From JAJPIG01 sp035531675 (GTDB taxonomy: Bacteria > Desulfobacterota > Binatia > Binatales > Binataceae), in contig DATKSL010000009.1 of assembly GCA_035531675.1 (NCBI GenBank), forward strand, positions 62,001-126,000: 64,000 bases of DNA, given 5' to 3'. Position numbers and translations under genes: made by a program. The notes beneath the pieces were generated by a model. That model did not search any database, was not told where the DNA came from, and worked only from the letters and a program-made list of their open reading frames with translations. Shown piece by piece: positions 10,678 through 20,500 of the stretch. Position 1 is the stretch's first letter. Each line of letters starts with the position of its first letter.

Positions 10678-11553
10678 CTATTTCCTCAAGCACAGCCAGA
10701 CTGACAACGATCCCTGGATATCGGCCGCTGAAGGCACCGTCCACTCATGGCCGTTCGCGCCCACGATGGAGACGGGAGCGCTGGTGGTCGGCGGAAGCGG
10801 ATTGGTCGCGGTGAAGGTCAACGTCCCCGGGGCATTCGCCAACGATCCAGTGTCCACGCACCCCAAGGGTAAAGAATAGGCGGGACCTTGATTGGGATCG
10901 ACATAGTAATAATACATGCAGAAGTTGCCGTTGCCGACATTTCCGCCATGATTTCCTGTAAATTCCCATCCGCCGTTTACGCAGGCGACTTCACACGCGC
11001 CTGCACCGCCGCCGACGGGAGCATCGCCGGCGGTGCAACTCACGTCAGTGGCATCAAGTACGGAGGTGTTGGACGAGGGGCAGGAGGGCAGATCCGCCAC
11101 CTGATACTCGGGGCTGGTGAAGCCGCCATGGTAGAGCACCGCGGCGACGTATTGTCCTTTCTTCAGCTTCAGCGGGTGGTCCGTCGAGGTTTCATATCTG
11201 GAATGAGCGTTCAGGGTCAGATCGGAAGGAGCAATGTCTCCGAACTTGACGAGCTTGCCCCCCCTGCATGCGGTTTCCGGGTTCCCTTGCACCCAGGTCC
11301 AGGGACTCTCCGGCATACGCCAGCGCCAGGTTCCGCCCGCGGTCAGCTGTCGGGCCTCATTCGTTTCGAAATCGACGCAGATATCCGTCCCGGGGAGATA
11401 CTCAAAGCCGGCCCCGTAAAGCGAGCAAATCTTCACATATTGGACCTGTGCGTCTGCCTGCGACGGGTTGAATACGATGAACGCTGATAATCCGATTATT
11501 GTCGCGATAAGCGCAATCGTCGCGGACGTCGTTCCTCGCGCCGTATGTTCCAT
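10678..11553 (-). CDS. Secreted protein with a porin-like N-terminal motif
   Basis: 291 aa from the ATG at 11553, which has GAGGA seven bases upstream. A Sec signal (TIALIATIIGLSAFIVF...QADAQ) is followed by VKICSLYGAGFEYLPGTDICVDF. This closely resembles the conserved first segment of alphaproteobacterial porins, but the repeated aromatic beta-strands of a full porin are not seen. The rest is rich in Gly, Cys and Thr (about 10 Cys, possibly disulphide-bonded) and ends with a WLCLRK strand-like tail. Probably exported; function unknown. Confidence 0.75.
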   Translation of the reverse strand: MEHTARGTTSATIALIATIIGLSAFIVFNPSQADAQVQYVKICSLYGAGFEYLPGTDICVDFETNEARQLTAGGTWRWRMPESPWTWVQGNPETACRGGKLVKFGDIAPSDLTLNAHSRYETSTDHPLKLKKGQYVAAVLYHGGFTSPEYQVADLPSCPSSNTSVLDATDVSCTAGDAPVGGGAGACEVACVNGGWEFTGNHGGNVGNGNFCMYYYYVDPNQGPAYSLPLGCVDTGSLANAPGTLTFTATNPLPPTTSAPVSIVGANGHEWTVPSAADIQGSLSVWLCLRK

Positions 11554-11918
11554 GTTTGGTTCCTCTAGCGGATTTGGGTGATCTGAGCGGGATTCCTTAT
11601 CTGGGATTCCCTTTTTGGCTCTTCGATTCAATTTATCCTTATAGACCCAAAGCCTTCCGCTGCAAGACTTAGCCGTATTTTGGTCCACAGTGTTTCCAGG
11701 TTGGCGGCCCGCGTGAGTAGCGTTGTTTCGAACCACTGCAAGCGCGAGGTCAACGCCGCGCCTCGCTCCCGGAGCTTCTTCGAGCCGATCAGCCGAAACC
11801 TCGGGCGCCTCGGAATGACAGCAATGCTGGTTATGGTTGTCATTCTGAGCGTAGGCTGCCGGAGCGAAGAATCCCGGGCAGTTGACGGCTTTACAAGCCT
11901 ATCAATGGGAACACGATC
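11554..11918. other. 365-bp stretch without a convincing gene
   Basis: Holds the 5' region of the secreted protein (promoter side), some AT-richer DNA around 11630-11700, and the dispersed repeat at 11808-11878. Short open frames on both strands here have no ribosome site or protein-like composition. Confidence 0.6.
11808..11878. repeat. Dispersed palindromic repeat of the GTCATTCTGAGCG/GAAGAATC type
   Basis: CCTCGGAATGACA (11808-11820) and TGTCATTCTGAGCG (11838-11851) are inverted with respect to each other. They are followed by GGAGCGAAGAATCCCGGG. The words resemble a short interspersed element seen between genes in many Acidobacteria and deltaproteobacterial genomes. Only one copy is visible here. 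The arrangement looks like the end of one element abutting the start of another. Confidence 0.45.
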
Positions 11919-12644
11919 CTAATCGGGCGGTGGAGGGAAGCACGGCAGCTTGGGGATGACGCCGTAATCGTAGACGTTGCCGCGCCATTGAAAGGTTCCG
12001 AAGCGCGGTCCGAAATCCGTCACCAGGTCGTCGTATTCCTCCTGGTCGTCGGGATCGTCCTCGATCTCAGGCGTGTAGGCGATAAAGCTGCTGGTGCCCG
12101 GCTTGAGCCAGCTATTGATCGGCGGGCGGAAATCCATCTGCGTGAAGTGGGTCGCCGGCTGCCATCCATGCGCATCGGCCTGCGGATCCTTGACTATCTG
12201 CCATTGCGGCGAGCCCAGCGCACCGCCGAGCGTCAGCTCCCGGTAGCGTATCCCGGCCTGGTTCGCATCGGTGTGAAATTCGATTATCAGCGGCGCCTGC
12301 ATCTCGAGCGAGTTGCAGGCTTCGTGCTGCTGTTCCTTTTCGTCGGTAATCTTGCCGCGGTCGCTGCTGCCGGGCGAATGCATGGTCGCTTCGGCGGCGA
12401 GCCGCAGGATCCCGTAGCCGACGGTCTCGACCACCGACACTGCCACCGGCGCCAGCTCCAGCGCCGCCATCACGCAGCCCCCGAGCGTCACCATCATCGA
12501 GAGTGCGACGCCGAGCAGCCCGATGCGGACCAGACTCAGCGCGCGGCGCCGGGAGCCTCTGTCAGACCCACGCCGCGAAACCTGCAACTGACACCACCGG
12601 CCGTCCAGCAACCTCCGTTCCCCCACCTCGACCTGGCTGCGCAA
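11919..12644 (-). CDS. Putative lipoprotein of unknown function
   Basis: 241 aa from a TTG start. The first 35 residues are basic and may not be translated. The hydrophobic segment LVRIGLLGVALSMMVTLGGC ends in a lipobox, so the mature protein would be lipid-anchored at that Cys (about residue 57). The mature part is acidic, with a run of Asp/Glu (EIEDDPDDQEEYDD), and ends in CFPPPPD. No family is recognised. The exact start is uncertain because no clear ribosome site stands out. Confidence 0.6.
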   Translation of the reverse strand: MRSQVEVGERRLLDGRWCQLQVSRRGSDRGSRRRALSLVRIGLLGVALSMMVTLGGCVMAALELAPVAVSVVETVGYGILRLAAEATMHSPGSSDRGKITDEKEQQHEACNSLEMQAPLIIEFHTDANQAGIRYRELTLGGALGSPQWQIVKDPQADAHGWQPATHFTQMDFRPPINSWLKPGTSSFIAYTPEIEDDPDDQEEYDDLVTDFGPRFGTFQWRGNVYDYGVIPKLPCFPPPPD

Positions 12645-12728
12645 GGATGGCCGAGTGCCAGTAGAATCCCGCGCTCCGCCGGCCCGGTCAATACGGGTCG
12701 GCAGGCGGTGCGGCGCTAAAGCGGGCGG

Positions 12729-13247
12729 TTAGAGAATAAAGCTGACGGTGGCGTGCGGATCGAGCGCTTCGAGATCGAGAATCGCGGTGCGCCGATGAAT
12801 CTTGAGTTCGCCATCGACGCGCCGCAAGACGTACTCGTAGCGGCCGATGTACGGATCGACGTGGCGATTGCGAATCCGGTAGACCAGGAACGACGCGGTC
12901 GCCTTGACCTCGTCGCCGTGGCTCTCGTTGATACGCACGTTGGTGACGAAGCGCCGGGTCCGCGACCATGGGAACTCGCGATGGGCATGGCGCGACAGCA
13001 GCCGCTCGACGCGCGCCTGCAGCCGCGTGAAATCGTCGTCGATAAGGCCCAGCACCTGGCCCGGCTCGCCGTCCGGAAGATCGGTAGTCGGCACCCAGTA
13101 GCGGGCATCCTCGGTAAAGAGCTTGAGCCAGTCATTGAGCCGCCATTCGTCGAGCAGCGCGGCCTCGGTCGTGAAGAAGCGCTCGACCTCGCGCTCGAGG
13201 TCGGCGGGCTTGCGCCGGGTCACCCGGCCGTTGGATTTCGCGGCCAT
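12729..13247 (-). CDS. Aromatic-ring-hydroxylating dioxygenase, beta subunit
   Basis: 172-aa small subunit of a Rieske non-haem iron oxygenase (NTF2-like cone fold). The N-terminal helix LEREVERFFTTEAALLDEWRLNDWLKLFTEDARYWVP and the strand FVTNVRI followed by VKATASFLVYRIR are characteristic. It has no metal site; it is structural in alpha3beta3 oxygenases. It begins 7 bp after the alpha-subunit gene, same strand, so the two form an operon. No ferredoxin or reductase gene is adjacent. Confidence 0.9.
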   Translation of the reverse strand: MAAKSNGRVTRRKPADLEREVERFFTTEAALLDEWRLNDWLKLFTEDARYWVPTTDLPDGEPGQVLGLIDDDFTRLQARVERLLSRHAHREFPWSRTRRFVTNVRINESHGDEVKATASFLVYRIRNRHVDPYIGRYEYVLRRVDGELKIHRRTAILDLEALDPHATVSFIL

Positions 13248-13254
13248 GGCGGCG

Positions 13255-14589
13255 CTACTTGCCGAGCGCCGACGCGCCGTTGGCGGTAGCGTGCTTGAGA
13301 TCGTCGAAGCGCACCGCGCGATCCTGCCCCATCATCTGGGCCTGCCATTGACGCCAGAACGCGCGCATCGGCAGCTCGTCCATCACCTGCGGATCGCGAT
13401 TCATCCCCTTCGAGAAATCCGACCATTCGACCTCGCGCGAGCGGAAACCGTCCTGGCACGATTCGATGGCCTCGAGATCGTCGGGATGGGCGAAGCCGCC
13501 GGGACCGAGGAAGCTGACGAAGTTGTTGAGCCGCCGCTCGAGTTGCTCGCCCGACTCGTCTTTCGGCGCCATCGCGTAGACCGTCAGCCGCACCGCGTCG
13601 GGACCGACCGGCTCGAAGTAGCGCAGCGTAATCGCCATCACGTCGTGGAACACGAAGTTGGGATAGATCAGAAACAGCCGGAAGGTATCGCACATCTGAC
13701 CGGCGCGCTCGGGGCCGAAGCGCTCGAAGATCCGCGCGCGCAGCCGATTGATCTCGTCGCGCGACGCCTCGCCGAACATCGGATGCCAGTGGGCGATCGG
13801 CCGCGCCACCCCGCTCGGCGCCGATTCTCCTACCCCGTGGCCGTTGCCCAGCGACAGGCCGCGGCCGCCCGCGCGGATGCCGAAGGAGTTGGTTTCGGCC
13901 TCGATGTCGAGCCCTTTGAACTTCGCCATGTAGCTGAAGTAGGTCGTATGGAGCGGCGGCGCGTGGTAGGTGTCGAGGCTGTTGGTCGCCATCAGCTTCC
14001 AGTTGGCGCGCACCGTGTACATCTGGGTGCCCGCCACCACCCGCATCCCGGCCTCCGACTGGTCGAGGATCAAATCCATGTAATCCTTGGCGCCGGCCAG
14101 ATAATCACTCAGCGGCTCGGCGGCAGGATTGAAGTTGACGAAGTACAGCCCGCGATAGTTGTCGACCTTGGGCGGCGACTTGAGCGCCATCTCGGCGCGG
14201 TTGAAATCCGCCGGATAGCCGCCGGCGTCGGGTAGCGCTATCAGATCGCCCTGATTGTTGAAGGTCCACGCATGGTAGAAGCATTGGAAGCTGTTGGCGT
14301 TGCCCTGGTCGAGGCGGCAGACCTTGGCGCCCCAATGGGTGCAACTGTTATGGAACACGCGCACCACGCCATCCTTGCCGCGGATGAAGATCAGCGGGCG
14401 GCCGGCGACGTCGCGACGGCGGAAGTCGCCGGGCTTCTCGATTTCGGTCTCATGGCCGATATAGAGCCACGAGCGGCCGAAGATTCGCTCGCGCTCGAGC
14501 TCGTAAATCTCCTGCGAGGTCATCACCGAGCGATGGACGCGGAAGCTCTCTCGCGCGGGGTTTTCGGCGATCAGGTTTTCGATATCCAT
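13255..14589 (-). CDS. Aromatic-ring-hydroxylating dioxygenase, alpha subunit (Rieske)
   Basis: 444-aa catalytic subunit. The Rieske 2Fe-2S motif C-T-H, 17 residues, C-F-Y-H lies at about residues 81-105. The canonical Arg after the first His is replaced by Trp (CTHWGA). The mononuclear iron site is seen as SLDTYHAPPLH near 200-210. It probably hydroxylates an aromatic or hydroaromatic acid using electrons from an unlinked ferredoxin/reductase. The neighbouring ring-cleavage-type enzymes (DOPA dioxygenase-like, 3-hydroxyanthranilate dioxygenase) and acyl-CoA synthetase suggest a degradative context. Substrate is not predictable from sequence alone. Confidence 0.92.
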   Translation of the reverse strand: MDIENLIAENPARESFRVHRSVMTSQEIYELERERIFGRSWLYIGHETEIEKPGDFRRRDVAGRPLIFIRGKDGVVRVFHNSCTHWGAKVCRLDQGNANSFQCFYHAWTFNNQGDLIALPDAGGYPADFNRAEMALKSPPKVDNYRGLYFVNFNPAAEPLSDYLAGAKDYMDLILDQSEAGMRVVAGTQMYTVRANWKLMATNSLDTYHAPPLHTTYFSYMAKFKGLDIEAETNSFGIRAGGRGLSLGNGHGVGESAPSGVARPIAHWHPMFGEASRDEINRLRARIFERFGPERAGQMCDTFRLFLIYPNFVFHDVMAITLRYFEPVGPDAVRLTVYAMAPKDESGEQLERRLNNFVSFLGPGGFAHPDDLEAIESCQDGFRSREVEWSDFSKGMNRDPQVMDELPMRAFWRQWQAQMMGQDRAVRFDDLKHATANGASALGK

Positions 14590-14799
14590 GGTGGAATCTC
14601 CACCTTGAACATAGCGCGCCGGTTACCGCCGGCGCAATTTATGCAGAGCCAGGGCGCGCGTGCGGTTGCAGCGTTCTGACCCCCCTCCCCCGAAACTGAG
14701 GGGGAGTATCAGCCGGACGCAGACCCGACGCCTACCGGGATTCGCGGCGCATTACACGCTAGCCTGCGCTGCGCGCTATGATAATCGCCGGGAGCTACC

Positions 14800-15171
14800 A
14801 TGGATTCGCCGTCAGCACCGGTCGATGCCGCCGCCAAAATCACCGGCTATCACGCCCATATCTATTACGACGAGGGGACGCGGGCGACCGCGGCCTGGCT
14901 GCGCGAGCAGATCGAACGGAATTTCACGGTCACGATGGGCCGCTGGCGCGAGGAGCCGGTCGGGCCACATCCGCAATCGATGTACCAGGTGGCGTTCGAG
15001 AGCGCCGAGTTCGCGCGGATCGTGCCGTGGTTGATGATCAACCGGCGCGGCCTGGTGATCCTGGTCCATCCCAATACCGGCGACGCCTACACCGACCACG
15101 CGACCAATGCGCTATGGCTCGGCGAGAAGCTGGCGCTGCGCCTGGATTTCCTGCGCAACCTCGATCGCTAA
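14800..15171 (+). CDS. DOPA 4,5-dioxygenase family protein
   Basis: 123 aa, the normal length of this small family of extradiol-type dioxygenases. Metal-binding histidines are seen in GYHAHIYY, GPHPQSMYQV and LVHPNTGDAYTDHATNALWLG, matching the family pattern of a His-rich core. It would open a catechol-type ring to a semialdehyde that can cyclise. It diverges from the Rieske operon and is convergent with the 3-hydroxyanthranilate dioxygenase gene 5 bp downstream. Start ATG 14800 (GGGAG upstream). Confidence 0.9.
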   Translation: MDSPSAPVDAAAKITGYHAHIYYDEGTRATAAWLREQIERNFTVTMGRWREEPVGPHPQSMYQVAFESAEFARIVPWLMINRRGLVILVHPNTGDAYTDHATNALWLGEKLALRLDFLRNLDR

Positions 15172-15176
15172 TCCGC

Positions 15177-15701
15177 TCAAGCCGCGCGGGCGGTCGGCGG
15201 TTCCATCACCGCGCCGCACTTTTTGCAGGTGCGCGCTGCCTGGTCGGCATAGAACTGCTCGATCGTGCGCCGGAAGAGTCCGAAGTCGGTCAGGTAGAAC
15301 TCGACCTTGTGGAGTTGCGCGCGGCATTTATCGCAATACCAGACCATCCCGTCGAGCTCGTCGGGACGGCGCGGGCGCTCGATCACCAGGCCGACCGTGC
15401 CGGGCGGGCGCTGCGGCGAATGCGGTACGAACGGCGGCAGCAGGAAAATCTCGCCCTCGCGAATCGGGAGGTCGCGATGCTGCCCGTCTTCGACCACCCG
15501 CAGCGTGATCGCGCCCTCGAGCTGGTAGAAAAATTCCGCGCCGGGATCGATATGGTAGTCGGTGCGCGCGTTGGGCCCGCCGATCACGTTGACGAAGAAG
15601 CCGGCCTCGTTATCCCAGATTTGCCGATTGCCGACCGGCGGCTTGAGCAGATGGCGATGCTCGTCGATCCAGTGCTTGAAATTTATCGCTGCAAGGCTCA
15701 T
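15177..15701 (-). CDS. nbaC: 3-hydroxyanthranilate 3,4-dioxygenase
   Basis: 174-aa cupin dioxygenase. GGPNARTDYHIDPGAEFFYQ (about residues 41-60) carries the substrate Arg, iron His and Glu. The second metal His lies in PPFVPHSPQR. The C-terminus has the paired CDKC and CKKC motifs of the rubredoxin-like second iron or zinc site found in bacterial enzymes. It converts 3-hydroxyanthranilate to 2-amino-3-carboxymuconate semialdehyde in tryptophan/2-nitrobenzoate degradation. No other kynurenine-pathway gene is in the window, so it may act on a related 2-aminophenol. Confidence 0.93.
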   Translation of the reverse strand: MSLAAINFKHWIDEHRHLLKPPVGNRQIWDNEAGFFVNVIGGPNARTDYHIDPGAEFFYQLEGAITLRVVEDGQHRDLPIREGEIFLLPPFVPHSPQRPPGTVGLVIERPRRPDELDGMVWYCDKCRAQLHKVEFYLTDFGLFRRTIEQFYADQAARTCKKCGAVMEPPTARAA

Positions 15702-15860
15702 CGGAATTAACTCCCTGGCGCTTCACGGTCGCGGGCGCTGCGCGGCCTGATGCTCTCGATATTAATAGTGCAAGCCGGGTCCCGGCGATAGCCGCGCGTA
15801 TCGCCAATTCGCAGCAGTTTGATTGATCGGGCGCGATGCTGAGATAGACTGGAATTCAGA

Positions 15861-17522
15861 ATGGCTATTCAGTCAACCATGATGAACTACGCGCTGACGC
15901 CGGTCCATTTCCTGGAGCGGGCGGGGCGCTACTTCCCCAAGGTCGAGCTGGTGTCGATGCTGCCCGATCGCACCGAGCATCGCACCACCTACGGCGCCTT
16001 CTACCGGCGCGCGCGGGCGCTGGCCGCCGGACTGCAGCGCGCCGGGCTCAAGCGCGGCGATCGCGTCGCCACCCTCATGTGGAATCATTACGCGCACCTG
16101 GAGGCCTACTTCGGCATCCCGGCCGCCGGCGGCGTGATCCATCCGCTCAACCTGCGCCTCCATCTCGATGATATCGTCTATATTGCCAGGCACGCCGAGG
16201 ACCGCTTTCTGATCGTCGATGACGCGCTGCTCGATCTCGCCGGGCAACTGCGCGGCCAGCTCGACTTCGAGCGGGTCTTCGTCGTGCCGCTGGCCGGACG
16301 CGACGTGCCCGCCGGTTATGACGATTACGAAGCGCTGCTGAAAGACGCGCCGGCGGATTTCACCTATCCGGACTTCGACGAGAACGAAGCGCTCGGGATG
16401 TGCTACACCTCGGGCACCACCGGGCGGCCGCGCGGCGTGGTCTACTCGCATCGTTCGACCGTCATCCATACCTATAACGTCACGCTGCTCGGCGGCATGG
16501 CGATCACCCATCGCGACGTGGTCTGCGCCTGCGTGCCGATGTTCCACGTCAATGCGTGGGGGATGCCGTACGGCTGCACGATGGCCGGCGCCAAGCAGGT
16601 TTTTTTAGGGCCACATCTCGACCCGCGGACGATCCTCGACACTTTCGAGCGCGAGCAGGTGACCTGCTCGAGCGGCGTGCCGACGATCTGGCTGGCGGTG
16701 CTCGACGCGCTCGACAAGGAGCCGCAGCGCTGGCGGCTGAGCCCCGAGCTGCGCCTGGTGATCGGCGGCTCGGCGGCTCCGGAAGCGATGATCCGCGGTT
16801 TCGATCGCCACGGGGTAACGGTGCTGCACGCCTGGGGGATGACCGAGACCTCACCCACCTGCACGCTCGCGCCGCTCAAGCACGGGCTCGAAGATCTGCC
16901 CGAGGATGAGCGCTACGCCTATCGCGCCAAGCAGGGCTATCCGCATCCGTTCGTCGAGCTGCGCGTGCGCAGCGGACTCGGCGACGTGGCGCCCGACGGG
17001 CAGACGATGGGCGAAATCCAGGTGCGCGGTCCCTACGTCACCGCGCGCTACTACCGGATGGAGCCGGATGCGGAGAAATTCACGGCCGACGGATGGTTGC
17101 GCACCGGCGACGTCGCGGTGATCGACGATGAGGGCTACATCAAGATTACCGATCGCACCAAGGATCTGATCAAGTCGGGCGGTGAATGGATAAGCTCGGT
17201 CGATCTCGAGAACGAGATCATGGGCCATCCGGCGGTCGCCGAAGCGGCGGTGATTGCGGTGCCCGACCCGCGCTGGGATGAACGGCCGCTGGCGGCGATC
17301 GTGCTCAAGCCCGGCGCAAGCGCCACGGCCGAGGAGATCAATCATTTCCTCGAAGGCAAGTTCGCCAAATGGTGGCTGCCCGAGCAGTACGCCTTTATCG
17401 ACGAGATTCCGCGCACCTCGACCGGCAAGTTCCTGAAATCGGCGCTGCGCGAAAGATTCAAGGATAACCACGCCGCCGGCCTGATACGCCTCAAGCGCGA
17501 GGCGGCGCGGCCGGGCAAATAA
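15861..17522 (+). CDS. Acyl-CoA synthetase (fatty-acid-CoA ligase, AMP-forming)
   Basis: 553 aa, ANL superfamily. The ATP/AMP loop YTSGTTGRPRG is near residue 181. MTETSP (A5), GWLRTGDVAVIDDEGYIKITDRTKDLIKSGGEWIS (A7-A8 hinge) and the C-terminal catalytic Lys in RTSTGKFLK are all present. Sequence pattern fits medium/long-chain fatty-acid CoA ligases. It activates a carboxylic acid to its CoA thioester in the cytoplasm and could feed beta-oxidation or activate the acid handled by the adjoining oxygenases. It is divergent from nbaC. Confidence 0.93.
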   Translation: MAIQSTMMNYALTPVHFLERAGRYFPKVELVSMLPDRTEHRTTYGAFYRRARALAAGLQRAGLKRGDRVATLMWNHYAHLEAYFGIPAAGGVIHPLNLRLHLDDIVYIARHAEDRFLIVDDALLDLAGQLRGQLDFERVFVVPLAGRDVPAGYDDYEALLKDAPADFTYPDFDENEALGMCYTSGTTGRPRGVVYSHRSTVIHTYNVTLLGGMAITHRDVVCACVPMFHVNAWGMPYGCTMAGAKQVFLGPHLDPRTILDTFEREQVTCSSGVPTIWLAVLDALDKEPQRWRLSPELRLVIGGSAAPEAMIRGFDRHGVTVLHAWGMTETSPTCTLAPLKHGLEDLPEDERYAYRAKQGYPHPFVELRVRSGLGDVAPDGQTMGEIQVRGPYVTARYYRMEPDAEKFTADGWLRTGDVAVIDDEGYIKITDRTKDLIKSGGEWISSVDLENEIMGHPAVAEAAVIAVPDPRWDERPLAAIVLKPGASATAEEINHFLEGKFAKWWLPEQYAFIDEIPRTSTGKFLKSALRERFKDNHAAGLIRLKREAARPGK

Positions 17523-17528
17523 ATCAGG

Positions 17529-20500
17529 TCAATGCGGCTTGTGCGCCCCGCGGCGCGTAGAGGCGTCGATCTGGCTCATGAACATCCGCTCGTAGGTGGT
17601 TTCTTCGCGGATATTGGCCTGGTCCGGCGGCCGCATCCGCGCCGCCGCCTCGCCCAGCGCCCGCAGGATCATGGTCAGCACCTGGCTGCGATTATCGAGC
17701 CGCGGCTTGAGCCCGCCTAGATACCGCCGCACTTCGGGCAGCATCCGCCGCCCGACGGGAGTGCGCGCCTGGACGGTTATCGCGGCGTGATTGAGTGCCG
17801 TCGGCAGCAGCGCGGGATTACCGAAGATCGTGGCGCCATCGAAGCGCTCGCGCATCGCGCTGACGATCGCCGAGGCGCCGGGCACGGTGCTATCCACCGC
17901 CGGGTAGGTCCGCAACGAGAGCGGCCGCCGATCGACGAACGCCGCCCACGCCTGCAACGTGGAGGCGCCGAGCGCGCCGATCCATCCCGTCCGCTCGCGG
18001 CGCCAGCGCTCGGCCCGGGCCATCAGTTCGGCGGCGCGACGCTGTCCGAAGCGGTCGCGCGAATTGCGATAGCAGAAGACGCACGGCTTGCTGATCCCAT
18101 ACTTCATCAGCTCGCCGCAAAGTCCCTGCGTGCTGGGGGCGCCGCAGGCGCCGTTGCGCAGCGATTTGGGACATTCGAGATGGTTGAAAATGCGCGTCGC
18201 GAGCAGCTGCCAGCGGTTCCGCGCGTCGAGAAACCATGCGCTTGGCAACGATCCGGCGACCGCGACGATCGCCCGGCGCAGCAGGATCGGCGGCCACAGC
18301 ATCGCCCGCATCGCCGCCTCCCAGAACTTCCACAGTTCGCGATGGAGCGCGCTGCCGGCGGCGGCCGCGGCGCGCGCCTCGACAAAGATCGGCCGCTCGA
18401 GCAGATTGCGCTCGATCTGGCGCTTGGTGGTGAAGGTCTTGGCCATCGTGCAGCTGAACTGCCAGGCCCCGCTTACTCCGCATGGTCCGCCGCACAGAAT
18501 CTGGCCAAACAGCGGATGCTTGATCCAGAATTCGCCGAGGTTGACGAGCCCATAGAGCATCGGGTGGCGTTCGATAAAGGCCGCCAGCCGCATCTTCCAT
18601 GGTTCGCGGCGCAGTCGCACCGCCAGACGCGACGGCCGACCGTTGGCTGCCGTGGCGTTCTTATCGCGCAGTGCGATCTTGAGCTCGCAATCAGCCCGCT
18701 CGAAGCTGCTGCGGATAACGGCCGAGTTGCGATCCCACCCGGTCGGCACGCACAGCACCTCGAGGCCGAGGTCGCGGACGCCGCCAGCGCTCGCCAAAGC
18801 CTCGGTGAGCATCTCGGCGGCAGGCGGTAGCGTGGCGGGCGCCTCGCGGTCACTGTTGAGCTCGATTCGCGTCAGCACCGACGGCGCGCCGTCGGTGGCG
18901 CTGCTGATCAGCGCGGGGGCGAGCTGATCGGTCGGCGTTCCGTCCGGCAGCGAGAGTCCGTAGGGGGCGAGCCGATCGGCGATCTCGACCAGCTCGGAGC
19001 CATAGCGGCGTCCGGCGTCGGCGCCGTTGGAAATCTGATAGCGATGAGCGGGGACGGCGCGCGCGGCGCGCAGCCGCTCGGCCGCGCGCACCAGGCGGCG
19101 CAGATCGCGGCCGGTGCGCGCCACGAACAGAAAGCCCGCCAGTTGATCGCGCTCGATTAGCGCCGCCATCGCCCGCTCGGCGAAGCCGAAGCCAAGCTCG
19201 GCCAGCACCGCGCGGCGCGCCGCGCGGCGGGCGGCCTCGATCTCCTGGCCGGCGAGCGCCTTGGAACGCGCCTCGCTGACCGCGCGGCTCATCGGTTTAA
19301 CCAGCGCGCGCGCGCGTTCGAGCGAGAAAAATCCCTCGTAGCCGGGAACCTCTCCAACGTTCTGGAAGACGCGCTCGGCAAAGCGCTCGGCCTCGTCCTG
19401 CGCGCCGGCGGTCGCTGTCGTGAGCGCCACGACGTTGCGATCGATTTGCTCGTAGGCCGCCAGCATCTCGGGCGGAATCATGATTCCCGGGGTCTGACTC
19501 AGATTGCGGATCACATCGAGGCTCAGCAGCGGAAGAATTTCGGCCACCACACGCACCGCGCGATCCGGGTTCCGCTCGGAAATCAGATCCAGCATCCGAT
19601 GCGCCAGCCGCAGGTCGTAAACCGGCTGCGTGAACAGCAGGTCCGCGCCGGCGCGCAGCTTCAGCCCGCTATCGCGTTCGACCCGGCTCTCGATATCGGG
19701 AATTCCGCCCCACGTCATGGCGCCCGCAATCAGCAGCCGCGAGCGATGTTCGAGCGGCCGGCCGTCGGGACCCTCGCCATGGCGCATCCGGTCGGCGATG
19801 TGGATGCCGTTGACCGAGTCCAGCGCCCATTGCGAATCGCGTTCGAAATCGCCGGTCACGATGAACAGGTTGTGAACCCCGTGTCCTTCGGCGAGCCGAA
19901 TATCGCGTTCGAGGTCGGCCGCCTGCCGATCGCACATGTCGAGCGTCAGCACCAGGCGCTCAGGATAGACCATGCCGAACAGCGGCATCGCCAGCATCTC
20001 GCGGCTGCGCAAAAAACGCGGATCGGCCATCCGTCCCGAGGTCAGCGAGACCGCGTCGACGTGGCCCTGGAACTGCAGTATCCGGCGGCGTAGTTGCTCG
20101 AGGGTCTGCGCGCGTGGCATGTCGACTTCCGCCATCATCAGGAACTCGCCGTGCTTGAGCTTGTGGGCGATGGTCGGGAGCCGGATGCTGACCTCCACCA
20201 GGTCATCGTCCGGGCGGCCGAGCTGCAGCAGTTCGGCCGGCAGTTCGGTAATCGGGCGATGGTCGAGAAAGTCCTCCAGCGCGGGCAGATCCTGCTCGCT
20301 CAGCTCGACTTCGATGCGCAGGCGCCGTTCGCGATTGCGATCCAGCACGTCGCCGACCAGCGCCGCCATCTTGACGAACAGCGAGCGTTCGCCGACCGCG
20401 GGCGGCGAATGGTAGTACAGCTCGCGCATCAGGCGCGTCAGGTCGAGCGATTCATCGAGCGTGCGCCGGCTCCAATCCAGATCGGCCTCGACCCGCGTCA

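Noticed and set aside
11680..11922. Plus-strand 80-codon frame with an apparent lipobox (VILSVGC)
   Set aside because: The hydrophobic stretch is made of the dispersed repeat DNA itself, and there is no ribosome site.
14685..14706. CTCCCCC-N8-GGGGGAG hairpin between the Rieske operon and the DOPA-dioxygenase-like gene
   Set aside because: It lies upstream of both divergent genes, not after one, and has no T-run, so it is not a terminator; it could be chance in GC-rich DNA.
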